Shown: piece after piece, positions 1-8,304 of the stretch
How the letters are laid out: each line of letters starts with the position of its first letter
Position numbering within the stretch: position 1 is the stretch's first letter
NCBI RefSeq assembly: GCF_024228675.1
Contig: NZ_CP100461.1
Coordinates: 1,116,001 to 1,180,000 of the forward strand
Length of the DNA stretch: 64,000 bases
Direction of reading: 5' to 3'
DNA from: Salinigranum marinum
GTDB lineage: Archaea > Halobacteriota > Halobacteria > Halobacteriales > Haloferacaceae
The notes under the pieces: model-generated
Database searches by the model: none
Told to the model about the DNA's origin: nothing
The model's input: only the letters and a program-made list of their open reading frames with translations
Program-made: the position numbers and the translations under genes

Positions 1-295
1 AGACGATCCGGAGGTCGACCGCGTCTCGTCCACGCGTCAGTCGGTCGAGCGCGACCCGGCCGGTCTCCGTGAGATCGTAGAGGCGTCCTTTCTGTTGTGA
101 CTCGGGGACGAGGAGTTCGACCACGTCGTGCTCGCGGAGTTCCGACAGCGCCCGGGAGACGTGCGGCTGGGCGAGGTCGGTGTCCGACGAGATCTCCGAC
201 GGCAACCCGGGACCGTATTCGGAGAGGTACTCGCAGACGGAGAGCCGGTAGCGCGAACTCGCGACGTAGCCCGCCGCGTCCCATGTGTCAGTCAT
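1..295 (-). CDS. winged helix-turn-helix transcriptional regulator (3' end outside window)
   Basis: Read on the minus strand from an ATG at 295-293, the frame stays open to the window edge, giving 98 residues of a protein cut off at its C-terminus. It begins MTDTWDAAGYVASSRYRLS and contains a typical winged-helix fold: a helix around residues 15-28, a recognition helix near residues 42-55 (AQPHVSRALSELREHDV) and a wing (GRLYDLTETG, about 70-79). This matches small haloarchaeal ArsR/MarR-type DNA-binding proteins. Its target is unknown. Its start faces the lipoprotein gene at 527, leaving a 231-bp divergent intergenic region, so it could regulate that gene; this is inference from position only. 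Confidence 0.75.
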   Translation of the reverse strand, partial: MTDTWDAAGYVASSRYRLSVCEYLSEYGPGLPSEISSDTDLAQPHVSRALSELREHDVVELLVPESQQKGRLYDLTETGRVALDRLTRGRDAVDLRIV

Positions 296-526
296 TCGTG
301 ATCGTCTCTCAGTTTGTTGTTCTTCCGACGCCCTCGTATAGTATTTTCGTGTGGTATCTATCGAAGGAAACACGGCTCGAACGGGCACGCCGGCCGCTGC
401 CGGGCGTTCGGCTGTCGTCGTCGACGCCTCGCGGGACGGTCGTCCCGACGAACTGTCAGTGACAGTATCGGTCGCGAGTCGTTCGTGTGCGGTATACTTA
501 TTTGCACACCGACAGGAGGGGTGGAC

Positions 527-1534
527 ATGGATCGACGCTCGTTCCTCACCGTCTCGGCGGCGTTTCTCGCCGGGTGCGGTCAACTACCCTCCAACGACTC
601 GACGGCGACGCCGACGGCGACGACGACGACGACGGCGACGACGACGACAGAACCCGCGACAGACACCCCGACTGAAACCGAGACCCCGACGGCGACAGAG
701 ACCGAAACCGCGACCGACGCTCCGACCGAAACCGAGACGCCGGAGCTGAGCGCACGCGAGGAGAACGCCGCGCTGGCGTTCGATCGGGCCATCAGGGAGT
801 TGAACCAGGCCGTCTACACGTACGCCGGGAGCGAGGACGGCTCGCTTCTCGACGTGTCCGCCGCGGACGGGTCGTTCCCCCGCGTTTCGATCATCGGGGA
901 CCTCTCGGACGCCGACGACTACATCGAGGACGCCCGCGCGTCCGCGAGCGAGCGGCAACAGCCACGGCTCGCCGCTATCGTGGAGGCGAGGCGGTTCCTC
1001 TCGCTCAGCGTCGACACACAGAGCCGCGTCATCGCGGCGTTCGACGAGGCCGAGCGCGCACGCGACGCCGTCGACGGCGAACAAGAGGGGGAGATCGAGA
1101 ACGCGGCCAGGGACCTCCGTGACGGACGTCGTCGGGCCGCCCAGCCGCTCCAGACCATCCAGGACGAGACGAGCGCCGAGAACGTCTCCGTGGTCCCCGC
1201 GATTCCCGCCGCGGACTACGAGGCCAAGGTCGGGCAGTTCGACGCCGAGATCGGTGGATTTGAGTCGCTCGCCGACTTCTTCGACAGGCTACAGGCGGCC
1301 GTCGTCGACCTCAACGACGCCGAGCGGTTCGACCGGGTCGAGAGCGAGCGGAACGCCCGGACGCGGGCCCAAGAGGCGGCCGAGGCGTTCGAGACGCTCG
1401 CGACGGAGCTCGAAGAGTTCGCGACCGGGCTTCCTGACGGCGGGACCTCGATCAGCGACCTCGCGACCGACCTCGCAGACATCGCGGCGTCGAAAGCCGA
1501 AGAGGCGCGCGAGATCGAGGAGGACAACTCGTAA
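527..1534 (+). CDS. Tat-exported lipoprotein with threonine-rich linker, function unknown
   Basis: This 335-residue protein starts with MDRRSFLTVSAAFLAGC: an RR signal followed by a lipobox ending at Cys17, the haloarchaeal Tat-lipoprotein pattern. Residues roughly 23-75 are a low-complexity linker of Thr, Pro, Glu and Asp, probably a glycosylated spacer that holds the rest off the membrane. The remaining 260 residues are Glu/Ala-rich and predicted mostly helical, without a family I recognise. I chose the ATG at 527 rather than the longer frame from 314 because the upstream part is Arg-rich and noncoding in character, a GGAGG lies 7-8 bases before 527, and the signal peptide begins exactly there. 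The linker DNA is a GAC/CGA-type trinucleotide repeat and could slip. Confidence 0.8.
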   Translation: MDRRSFLTVSAAFLAGCGQLPSNDSTATPTATTTTTATTTTEPATDTPTETETPTATETETATDAPTETETPELSAREENAALAFDRAIRELNQAVYTYAGSEDGSLLDVSAADGSFPRVSIIGDLSDADDYIEDARASASERQQPRLAAIVEARRFLSLSVDTQSRVIAAFDEAERARDAVDGEQEGEIENAARDLRDGRRRAAQPLQTIQDETSAENVSVVPAIPAADYEAKVGQFDAEIGGFESLADFFDRLQAAVVDLNDAERFDRVESERNARTRAQEAAEAFETLATELEEFATGLPDGGTSISDLATDLADIAASKAEEAREIEEDNS

Positions 1535-1626
1535 CCCCGGCGCGTCGAACGAGCAGTCGCCGGTGGACGCCTCACCCAGCGTGCCAGTGGCATCGGCGTT
1601 ACCCGGTGACACCAATGTCAGGGAAC

Positions 1627-1636
1627 TTATATATTT
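1627..1636 (+). promoter_or_regulatory. TATA-like box upstream of the DoxX gene
   Basis: The AT-only stretch TTATATATTT stands out in GC-rich surroundings 60 bases before the GTG start at 1696. Together with the GGAGG at 1680-1684 it suggests a short leadered transcript starting near 1655-1660. Confidence 0.6.
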
Positions 1637-1695
1637 GGCCGGCTCGTCGACTAACCTGTGACGCAACAACCGGCCAACTCGGAGGCACACCCCCT

Positions 1696-2142
1696 GTGAG
1701 TACCGATGTCGTCCTGCAGAGCACTCAGCTGTTCGGCTCGCCCGGCGCGGAGCTCGTCTTCCTCGGCGCGCGCGTCCTCTTCGGAGCCGTCATCGCCTTC
1801 ACGGGACTGAACCACTTCGTCAACGCCGAGACGATGGCGGGGTACGCGGGAGCGAAAGGCATCCCCGCGCCCGACCTCGCCGTGCCCTTCACCGGTGGGA
1901 TGCTGCTCTTCGGTGGCCTCGGCCTCCTCCTCGGTGCGTTCACCGCGCTGGCCGCCGGTGCCGTCGTCGTCTTCCTCGTCGTGGCGACGCCGAAGATGCA
2001 CGACTTCTGGGCCGCCCCCGAGGAGGAACGGATGACGGAGATGACGCAGTTCCTCAAGAACGTCGCGCTGCTCGGCACGGCGCTGGGCTTCCTCGCCGTG
2101 AGCGGGACGCAGTGGCCCCTCGCGGTCGGCATCGGCCTGTAA
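1696..2142 (+). CDS. DoxX family membrane protein
   Basis: This 148-residue protein has the DoxX layout: one membrane helix at about 14-38 with the motif ARVLFGAVIAFTGLNHF, two close helices at about 56-95, and a last helix at about 120-148. The segment GYAGAKGIPAPDLAVPFTGG between helices 1 and 2 is typical of the family. DoxX proteins act in the membrane, some as parts of quinone-linked oxidoreductases; the substrate here cannot be told. The longer frame from 1606 was rejected because a TATA box (1627) lies inside it and a ribosome-binding GGAGG sits 11 bases before the GTG at 1696. The next gene, a VOC protein, starts 39 bases downstream. Confidence 0.8.
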   Translation: MSTDVVLQSTQLFGSPGAELVFLGARVLFGAVIAFTGLNHFVNAETMAGYAGAKGIPAPDLAVPFTGGMLLFGGLGLLLGAFTALAAGAVVVFLVVATPKMHDFWAAPEEERMTEMTQFLKNVALLGTALGFLAVSGTQWPLAVGIGL

Positions 2143-2181
2143 CCGAACGACGCTTTTGCACCCCTCCCCCATACGACACCC

Positions 2182-2679
2182 ATGACCGACGCACCCCCGA
2201 CGACCGGACTGCACCACGTGACGAACATCTGTACGGACATGTCAGATACCCGTTCGTTCTACGAGGATGTCCTCGGGTGGCACACGGTGAAACGAACGCA
2301 GAACTACGACGACCCCGGGACGCCGCACTACTACTTCTCGCCGACGTCGGCGGGCGATCCGGGGACGAACGTGACGTACTTCGAGTACCCCCACGGACGG
2401 GGCCAGCCGGGGCCAGGCGCGAGCCACCACTTCGCCTTCGGCGTCGAGGACGAGGCCACCCTGGAGGAGTGGCGTGCCCACCTCCAGGCGCACGACATCC
2501 GCGTCTCCGAGGTGAAAGACCGGACGTACTTCAAGAGCATCTACTTCAGCGACCCCGACGGCCTCGTCTTCGAGCTCGCCACGATGGGGCCAGGCTTCGC
2601 GGTCGACGAAGCGGTCCTCGGCTCGGACGCCATCGACCCGTACGACGAGGGGTACGCCGACGACGGTGGAGAACACTGA
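2182..2679 (+). CDS. VOC-superfamily (glyoxalase/ring-cleaving dioxygenase-like) protein
   Basis: The 165-residue protein has one vicinal oxygen chelate unit. Candidate metal ligands are His11/His12 in LHHVTNICTD, a second His pair near residues 79-80 (SHHFAFGVED) and the Glu of LVFELA near residue 130. The text SFYEDVLGWHTVKRTQ followed by YYFSP resembles the N-terminal half of MhqO/LinE-type ring-cleaving dioxygenases, which usually have two such units and are about twice as long. It may therefore act as a dimer, or be a detoxification or isomerase relative. Its stop overlaps the start of the flavin reductase-like gene (TGATG), so the pair is almost certainly co-translated; an aromatic or quinone redox role would fit both. 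Confidence 0.75.
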   Translation: MTDAPPTTGLHHVTNICTDMSDTRSFYEDVLGWHTVKRTQNYDDPGTPHYYFSPTSAGDPGTNVTYFEYPHGRGQPGPGASHHFAFGVEDEATLEEWRAHLQAHDIRVSEVKDRTYFKSIYFSDPDGLVFELATMGPGFAVDEAVLGSDAIDPYDEGYADDGGEH

Positions 2680-3260
2680 TGGACGGCCCACCGGAGACGT
2701 TCGGCTCTCCCTACCGGCTGTTGTCGGCGGCGGTCGTCCCGCGACCGATCGCGTGGGTCTCCTCGCGCGGGCCGCGCGGCGAGAACCTCGCTCCCTTTAG
2801 CTTCTTCAACGTCGTCGCCATCGATCCCCCGATCGTCATGGTCGCGCCGGTCGGCGTCGGCGAGGACAGGAAAGACACCCCCGAGAACGTCCTCGCGACC
2901 GAGGCGTTCGCCGTCAACGTCGTCACGGGCGATCTGGTCGAGGCGATGAACGAGACGGCGGCGACGCTCGCCCCCGGCGAGAGCGAGTTCGAGCGCGCGG
3001 GCGTGACGGCGGTCGAGGCGACGGCCGTCGACGCTCCGCGCGTCGCCGAGGCGCACGTCTCGTTCGAGTGCACGCTGTCCGAGTCGATGGAACTGGGCGG
3101 GTCGACCCTGCTGTTCGGCGAGGTCGTCCACGCCCACGTCGACGACGACCTCCTCGTCGACGGCAAACTCGACGTGACGAAACTCGACGCTGTCGGCCGG
3201 CTCGCCGGCGGCTACTACGCGTCGACCCGCGACCGGTACCACCTCGAACGGCCGCCCTGA
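2679..3260 (+). CDS. flavin reductase-like (FMN-binding split barrel) protein
   Basis: This 193-residue protein has the flavin reductase-like core: VVPRPIAWVSSRGPRGENLAPFSF at about residues 18-41, where the main-chain and Ser/Arg contacts bind FMN phosphate, then DPPIVMV, then ENVLATEAFAVNVV. Family members reduce flavin for partner oxygenases or bind flavin as a cofactor; the partner is not shown. Its ATG overlaps the stop of the VOC gene by one base. The frame is open further upstream (from 2112), but that part overlaps the VOC gene and has shadow-like Arg-rich composition. Likely expressed as a two-gene unit with the VOC protein. Confidence 0.8.
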   Translation: MDGPPETFGSPYRLLSAAVVPRPIAWVSSRGPRGENLAPFSFFNVVAIDPPIVMVAPVGVGEDRKDTPENVLATEAFAVNVVTGDLVEAMNETAATLAPGESEFERAGVTAVEATAVDAPRVAEAHVSFECTLSESMELGGSTLLFGEVVHAHVDDDLLVDGKLDVTKLDAVGRLAGGYYASTRDRYHLERPP

Positions 3261-3310
3261 CGGTCTGCCGTTATCGGTGGGGTTTTGCCGGCGGCTGGAC
3301 GAGCGGTTGT

Positions 3311-4483
3311 ATGAGTACCGGGTCGGCGTCGGAGACGCGCCCGTGGCTGGTACTCGCGGGCTGTTTCCTGATCGCCACCGGGTTCAACGCCTACGTCTTC
3401 GCCCCCGCGAGCATCATGCCGCCGTTCGTCGCGGCGTTCGACATCGACAAGCCCGCGGCGGGGCTGTCGATCAGCGTCGTCTTCTTCGCGTGGGTGCTGC
3501 TGCAAGTCCCCGGCGGTCTTCTGATGGACCGGTACGACAACCGACGGCTGGTGTGGGGTGGCGTGCTCGTGTTCCTCGCGGCCGCCGTCGCGGGACTGTT
3601 CGCACCGACGTATCCGGCGTTTCTGGCGACACGGTTCGTCGGTGGTGCCACGGCGGTGTTCCTCTGGACGGCGAACGCCAACATCGTCGGTCGGTCGTTC
3701 CCCTCGGCACGACGAGCCGTCGGGACGAGCCTCTTCGTCGCCAGCGCACCCGCCGGGGTGACGCTCGCACAGGCCGCCGGTCCGACGCTCGAAGCCGTCA
3801 TCGGCTGGCGCGGGGTCGTGGCCGCATACGCCGTCATCGCCGTCTGTGGAGTACCACCGTTCGTCGGGGCGCTCGACGCGCCCATCAGGAACGAGTCGGC
3901 CCTCTCGGTGGAGACGTTCGCCGCCGCACTGGGCGACCGGCGGGTGCTGGCGGTCGCCCTGAGCAGCTTCTGTGCGTACTCGCTCTTCGTCTTCTTCAAC
4001 TCGTGGATGCCGACGTACGCCACCGAGGTCATCGGCGTCGACGCCGGCACCGCGGGGACGCTCGCGGCACTCCTGCCCGCGATGGGCCTGGCGGCACGAC
4101 CGGGTGGTGGCTGGCTCTCCGACCGGATCGACGGTCGCCGCCGTCCGGTGATCGTCGCGGCGTTTCTGGTGGTGATACCGGCACTCGTCTTCGCGGCCAT
4201 CACCACGTCCGTGGTTGGGTTCGCGGCGGCACTGCTTTTCGCCGGCGTCGGCTCGCAGTTGGGGACGGGCGTCTTCTACGTCTACGTCGAGGAGTTGTCT
4301 CCGGCAGAATCGGGCGGGACGAGCCTCGCGGTGTTGCTGACGCTCTCGGTCGCGGGCTCGCTCGTCGCTCCGGTCGCCGCTGGGTGGCTCGTCGAGAGCG
4401 TCTCGTGGATGGCAGCGTTCGGGTTCGGCGGCCTGCTCGCGGTCGGCGGGATCGTCGCCATTGTCCTCGTCCCTGAGGCGTGA
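3311..4483 (+). CDS. MFS transporter (nitrate/sugar-phosphate-type carrier)
   Basis: The 390-residue membrane protein has about twelve hydrophobic helices and two MFS loop motifs: LLMDRYDNRR after helix 2 (about residue 73) and the equivalent GGWLSDRIDGRRRP after helix 8 (about residue 270). It begins MSTGSASETRPWLVLAGCF; the ATG at 3311 is preferred over the frame start at 3068, which lies in the flavin reductase-like gene. MFS carriers move small solutes by uniport, symport or antiport, and sequence alone does not give the substrate. It lies 50 bases after the flavin reductase-like gene and could be its co-transcribed exporter or importer. Confidence 0.82.
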   Translation: MSTGSASETRPWLVLAGCFLIATGFNAYVFAPASIMPPFVAAFDIDKPAAGLSISVVFFAWVLLQVPGGLLMDRYDNRRLVWGGVLVFLAAAVAGLFAPTYPAFLATRFVGGATAVFLWTANANIVGRSFPSARRAVGTSLFVASAPAGVTLAQAAGPTLEAVIGWRGVVAAYAVIAVCGVPPFVGALDAPIRNESALSVETFAAALGDRRVLAVALSSFCAYSLFVFFNSWMPTYATEVIGVDAGTAGTLAALLPAMGLAARPGGGWLSDRIDGRRRPVIVAAFLVVIPALVFAAITTSVVGFAAALLFAGVGSQLGTGVFYVYVEELSPAESGGTSLAVLLTLSVAGSLVAPVAAGWLVESVSWMAAFGFGGLLAVGGIVAIVLVPEA

Positions 4484-4559
4484 GCCCGCTGGCGGGTGGC
4501 CTTCTCCGTCCGAGGCCCCGGAGAGTGGCGTTCGCCTCCCGACCTGACGGTAGCTCGGG

Positions 4560-5006
4560 TCAGTCGTCGTCCAGCGTCGTGGCGACCGAAGCGATGCGGT
4601 CGAGCGCCCGCCGACAGACGACCGCGTAACCCGCCGCGAGCGCTGGGATCTCGAACGTCACGCGACACTGGTCGCCGAGGGCGTCGACGCGGTGGCCGGT
4701 CGCCGGGAGGCGCGCGACCGACCACGTCCACCGTCTCTCCGCCCCGTCGGCGTACGACTCGATCTCGAACGGCACCCAGAGCCCGACGCCGGCGAGCTTC
4801 ACCCGCCCCGTGGTTCCCGCGTCGATGAACCGCGTCGGACAGTCGACGGCGGCGACGCTCGGACCCCACTCTGGCCACCGGGTCGTGTCCGTGAGTAGCG
4901 CCCATACTGCGTCCGCGGGCGCGTCGACGACGCGCGACACCGTGATCCGTCGCCCCTCCGGTGTCCGCTCGACCCCGACGGCGTGTGAGTATGTATCCCC
5001 GGGCAT
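4560..5006 (-). CDS. SRPBCC (START/Bet v1-like) family protein
   Basis: This 148-residue protein has the SRPBCC signature: ITVSRVVDAPADAVWALLTDTTRWPEWGPSV at about residues 20-51, followed by beta strands with RVKLAGVGLWVPFEI and a C-terminal helix (ALAAGYAVVCRRALDRI). The fold makes a deep hydrophobic cavity, and members are polyketide cyclase-like enzymes or lipid/small-molecule binders. The ligand is unknown. It is transcribed away from the 43-residue ORF at 5071, with which it shares a 64-bp promoter region, and converges on the MFS gene. Confidence 0.8.
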   Translation of the reverse strand: MPGDTYSHAVGVERTPEGRRITVSRVVDAPADAVWALLTDTTRWPEWGPSVAAVDCPTRFIDAGTTGRVKLAGVGLWVPFEIESYADGAERRWTWSVARLPATGHRVDALGDQCRVTFEIPALAAGYAVVCRRALDRIASVATTLDDD

Positions 5007-5070
5007 GATATCGATTCCTTATACGTTCACTCGGGAAAGGATTAAGCTGCCTGCTTACCTCGGACGCACA

Positions 5071-5202
5071 ATGACAGAATATACCACGCCACGGATGAAA
5101 GACGTCAGCCACACACCCCCGGAGGGCGACTCGGTCACGAACGTCTGGCAGCGAGGCCGAGCCGAATCGACCGCGGAGACACCGACGCCCGCGGACGACT
5201 GA
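5071..5202 (+). CDS. small hypothetical protein (43 aa)
   Basis: The ORF beginning MTEYTTPRMKDVSHTPPEGD has acidic, haloarchaeal-type composition, a clean ATG and a stop before the next promoter. A TATA-like CTTATACG at about 5015-5022, followed by AT-rich bases to 5045, supports its own transcript with a short leader. It is rich in Thr, Pro and Glu and probably disordered; no domain is visible. It is divergent from the SRPBCC gene. It is probably real, because the same frame further upstream (from 4810) is merely antisense to that gene whereas this part lies entirely outside it. Confidence 0.5.
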   Translation: MTEYTTPRMKDVSHTPPEGDSVTNVWQRGRAESTAETPTPADD

Positions 5203-5292
5203 GCCCCGGTTTTCCGACCGTCTCTCCCGTCAAGCGACAGCCTTCGGTGCGGTTCCGGGACGTTTAACCCGGCGTCGGATCCCTTCCCATAC

Positions 5293-6264
5293 ATGAAAGC
5301 CACCGCCAGAGCGCACCCGATCCAGGGGCTCGTGAAGTACCACGGGATGCGGGACGCCGAGTTGCGGCTGCCGTACCACGACAGCATCAGCGTCTGCACC
5401 GCACCGTCGCACACGCGCACCACGGTCGCCTTCGACCCCGACGCCGACGGGGACGAGTACCGGATCGACGGCGAGGTCGTCGCCGGGCGTGGGGCCGAGC
5501 GGATCGAACACGTCGTCGACCACGTCCGCGACCTCGCCGGCTTCGACCACCGGGTCCGGGTCGAGTCGGAGAACTCCTTCCCGTCGAACGTCGGCTTCGG
5601 CTCGTCGTCGTCGGGGTTCGCCGCGCTCGCGATGGCCGCCTGCGAGGCCGCCGGGCTCGATCTGAGCCGTCCGGAGGTCTCGACGGTCGCCCGCCGCGGG
5701 TCGTCGTCGGCCGCCCGCGCCGTCACCGGGGCGTTCTCACAGCTGTACACGGGCCTGAACGACGAGGACTGTCGCTCCGAGCGCATCGAGACGGAACTCG
5801 AATCCGAACTCAGGATCGTCACAGGGCTGGTCCCCGCGTACAAGGAGACCGAACAGGCCCACGAGGAGGCCGCCGACTCGCACATGTTCCAGGCGCGGAT
5901 GGCACACATTCACGGCCAGATCGCGGAGATGCGCGATGCCCTTCGAGAGGCAGCGTTCGACCGCGCCTTCGAACTCGCCGAGCACGACTCGCTGTCGCTG
6001 GCGGCGACGACGATGACCGGACCGGCCGGGTGGGTGTACTGGCAGCCCCGGACGATCGCCATCTTCAACGCGGTGCGCGAGCTCCGGTCGGCAGACGTCC
6101 CGGTCTACTTCTCGACCGACACCGGGGCGTCGGTGTACGTCAACACGACCGAAGAACACGTCGACCGCGTCGAGGAGGCCGTTGCCGACTGCGGCGTCGA
6201 TACCGAGGTGTGGGAGGTGGGCGGCCCGGCGCGCGTCTTGGACGAGTCGGAGGCGCTGTTCTAA
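5293..6264 (+). CDS. mvaD: phosphomevalonate decarboxylase (archaeal mevalonate pathway)
   Basis: This 323-residue GHMP-family enzyme starts MKATARAHPIQGLVKYHGM, close to the diphosphomevalonate decarboxylase N-terminal motif. It has the GHMP phosphate-binding loop PSNVGFGSSSSGFA at 97-110 and a C-terminal catalytic-type segment FSTDTGASVYVN (about 275-286) with the conserved Asp. In Haloferax the homologous enzyme acts on mevalonate 5-phosphate to make isopentenyl phosphate, which isopentenyl phosphate kinase then converts to IPP for archaeal lipids; I assign that role by family knowledge. It is cytoplasmic. The last codons and the stop lie inside the first copy of a 58-bp tandem duplication (6226-6341), so unequal crossover here would not alter the protein. 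Confidence 0.88.
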   Translation: MKATARAHPIQGLVKYHGMRDAELRLPYHDSISVCTAPSHTRTTVAFDPDADGDEYRIDGEVVAGRGAERIEHVVDHVRDLAGFDHRVRVESENSFPSNVGFGSSSSGFAALAMAACEAAGLDLSRPEVSTVARRGSSSAARAVTGAFSQLYTGLNDEDCRSERIETELESELRIVTGLVPAYKETEQAHEEAADSHMFQARMAHIHGQIAEMRDALREAAFDRAFELAEHDSLSLAATTMTGPAGWVYWQPRTIAIFNAVRELRSADVPVYFSTDTGASVYVNTTEEHVDRVEEAVADCGVDTEVWEVGGPARVLDESEALF

Positions 6265-6341
6265 CGGGCGGTGGGGCGGAGGGCCGGCGCGCGTCTTGGA
6301 CGAGTCGGAGGCGCTGTTCTAACGGGCGGCAGGGCGGAGGG
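6226..6341 (+). repeat. 58-bp tandem direct duplication across the mvaD stop codon
   Basis: Two adjacent copies (6226-6283 and 6284-6341) have a 58-base period and differ at only two adjacent positions (6272-6273 TG, second copy 6330-6331 CA). A few bases of a third copy follow from 6342. Copy 1 contains the last codons and stop of the decarboxylase gene; copy 2 is noncoding. Near identity indicates a recent duplication. Confidence 0.95.
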
Positions 6342-6350
6342 CCGGCGAGG

Positions 6351-6800
6351 TTAGTTTCCGGCGGCGGGCGGACTCCGTCGGCCCGTGCGCCCGGCGAGCC
6401 AACTCCCGGCTCGCGCGCCGAGCGCGCCCGCGAGCGCGCTGAGACCGAAGCCGACGACGGCGACGACGAGGAGGATCGCGCCGGTGAAGCCGACCCCGAC
6501 AGCCACGAACCAGGCCGGCCCGGAGAGCGCGGACGCGGCCCCGAGGACGTCGGCCAGTATCCAGAGCGCCGGGAGCGCGCCTACGAGCCCCGCCCGGACC
6601 CCGACGCCGTCGGCGGTGCCCGTCGCGCGCCTGGCGAGGTAGCCGGCGACGAGCCCGCCGAGAAGCACCGGCGACAGCGACAGCTCCGACCCTGACTGCC
6701 AGTAGCCGACGGTCGTGAGTGGGATCGAAACCAGGCCGCCGACGAGGGCGTACTTCCACGTGTCGCTCACGGAGGGAGGGAGGGGACCAGTTCGGGTCAT
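6351..6800 (-). CDS. DUF5518-like small membrane protein
   Basis: The 149-residue protein starts MTRTGPLPPSVSDTWKYALV and has about four hydrophobic helices: VGGLVSIPLTTVGY, LSPVLLGGLVAGYLA, a segment around AGLVGALPALWILADVLG, and a long Gly/Val-rich one ending LLVVAVVGFGLSALAGALG. The pattern of a short N-terminus and Gly-rich hairpins resembles the haloarchaeal DUF5518 family of unknown function. The open frame continues far upstream (to 8486) but that part is antisense to the flavoprotein gene and is not coding. It converges on mvaD, and its stop lies 10 bases from the tandem duplication. Confidence 0.7.
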   Translation of the reverse strand: MTRTGPLPPSVSDTWKYALVGGLVSIPLTTVGYWQSGSELSLSPVLLGGLVAGYLARRATGTADGVGVRAGLVGALPALWILADVLGAASALSGPAWFVAVGVGFTGAILLVVAVVGFGLSALAGALGARAGSWLAGRTGRRSPPAAGN

Positions 6801-6920
6801 GACCGGTAGCTGTCGGTGCAGGCACATAAACGCTCCCGTCCGGCCCACGACGCGCTCGAACGAGAGTCGGACTGCCGCCATCGTGAAACGTTCTTTGCCC
6901 TCGCGTCCCTCTACTCGCCC

Positions 6921-8237
6921 ATGCGTGTCGCCGTCCTCGGCGCCGGCTACGCGGGCGTCACCGTCGCCCGCCGTCTCGACGCCAGACTCCCCCCCGAAGT
7001 CGAACTCGTCGTCGTCGACGAGCGTCCCACCCACCTCGTCCAGCACGAACTCCACCGACTGGTCCGCTACCCCGATCTCGAAGACGTGATCCAGGTCCCG
7101 CTTCTGGACCTGTTCGATCGCGCCACGGTCCGGACCGCACGGGTCGAGTCGATCGACCGCGACGCCGGCGTGGTCCATCTCTCCGGCGAGGACGGCGGCG
7201 AACTCGACTACGACTACGCGGCCGTCTGTCTCGGCGCGGAGACGGCGTTCTACGATCTGCCCGGGCTCGAATCGCACGCGATTCCGCTGAAACGCGTCGA
7301 AGACGCCCGCGCGATCCGCGAGTCGTTCTCGGAGACGTGCGACGCCGACGGGATGGCGGTCGTCGGCGGCGCGGGCCTGTCGGGCGTACAGGTCGCGGGC
7401 GAACTCGCGGCGGTGGCCGACGAGGCGGCCGCCGACGTGGACGTGGTCCTGCTCGAACAGTTGGGCGCGGTCGCCCCGTCGTTCCCCGAGAACTTCCAGC
7501 GCGCCGTCCACGACGAACTGGAGCGACAGGGCGTCGACGTCCGGACCGGGACCACGGTCGAACGGGCGACCGCCGACGCCGTCGAGACCGATGCCGGGTC
7601 GATCGCGTACGACACGCTGGTGTGGACCGGCGGCATCAGCGGTCCCGCCGCGATGGACGGCGAGCGCCCGCCCGTCCGGAGCGATCTCCGACTCGACGAC
7701 CGGACGTTCGTCGTGGGCGACGCCGCCCGGGTCGTCGACGCCGACGGAGAGGCCGTGCCGGCGTCGGCCTCCGCGGCGCTCCGCGAGGCGCGCGTCGTCG
7801 CCGACAACCTCCTCACGCTCGTCCGCCACGACCGCGACGCCGACCCGGACGAGTTCCGCCCGCACCTCCAGCAGTACCGCTTCGAGGTGCCGGGGTGGAT
7901 CGTCTCGGTCGGCGACGGCACCGTCGCGCAGGTCGGCCCGACGGTGCTCCGCGGGGGTGCGGCACGGGCGATGAAAGCGACCGTCGGCGCGAGCCACCTC
8001 TCCTCGGTCGGGGCGGTCCGGCAGGCCGCCGAACTCGTCGAGACAGAACTCGGCCCCCGGAGCGTGCGACGCGACCACGCCGCCGAGGCCGAGGCGGCGC
8101 TCGACGACGCCGTCCCCGCCGTCGACGGGGTCCACCCCGAGACCGGGAGCGAACCGACGGATCCGATCGAGATCGAGATCCCCGTCGACGACGAGGATGC
8201 GACGGACGACGCGGACGAGGAAGACGACGCGGCGTAG
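6921..8237 (+). CDS. FAD-dependent NADH dehydrogenase-like (NDH-2 type) oxidoreductase
   Basis: This 438-residue flavoprotein opens with the FAD-binding Rossmann motif VAVLGAGYAGVTVARRL (3-19), has a second dinucleotide motif VVGGAGLSGVQVAGEL near 145-160, and a distal FAD motif FVVGDAARV near 258. The N-terminal block HLVQHELHRLVRYPD is typical of NDH-2/Ndh-like enzymes, which pass electrons from NADH to membrane quinone. The final 30 residues are almost all acidic (DDEDATDDADEEDDAA), a haloarchaeal tail that would not bind a membrane strongly. The ATG at 6921 follows about 20 bases of moderately AT-rich leader. It could also be a sulfide:quinone-type relative, but I see no cysteine pair for that. 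Confidence 0.78.
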   Translation: MRVAVLGAGYAGVTVARRLDARLPPEVELVVVDERPTHLVQHELHRLVRYPDLEDVIQVPLLDLFDRATVRTARVESIDRDAGVVHLSGEDGGELDYDYAAVCLGAETAFYDLPGLESHAIPLKRVEDARAIRESFSETCDADGMAVVGGAGLSGVQVAGELAAVADEAAADVDVVLLEQLGAVAPSFPENFQRAVHDELERQGVDVRTGTTVERATADAVETDAGSIAYDTLVWTGGISGPAAMDGERPPVRSDLRLDDRTFVVGDAARVVDADGEAVPASASAALREARVVADNLLTLVRHDRDADPDEFRPHLQQYRFEVPGWIVSVGDGTVAQVGPTVLRGGAARAMKATVGASHLSSVGAVRQAAELVETELGPRSVRRDHAAEAEAALDDAVPAVDGVHPETGSEPTDPIEIEIPVDDEDATDDADEEDDAA

Positions 8238-8304
8238 CGGCGTCGCGGGCCGGCCGACGGACCGCGGCTGACGGCCGACGGCTGCCGCGTGATCTTCGGA
8301 GCGA

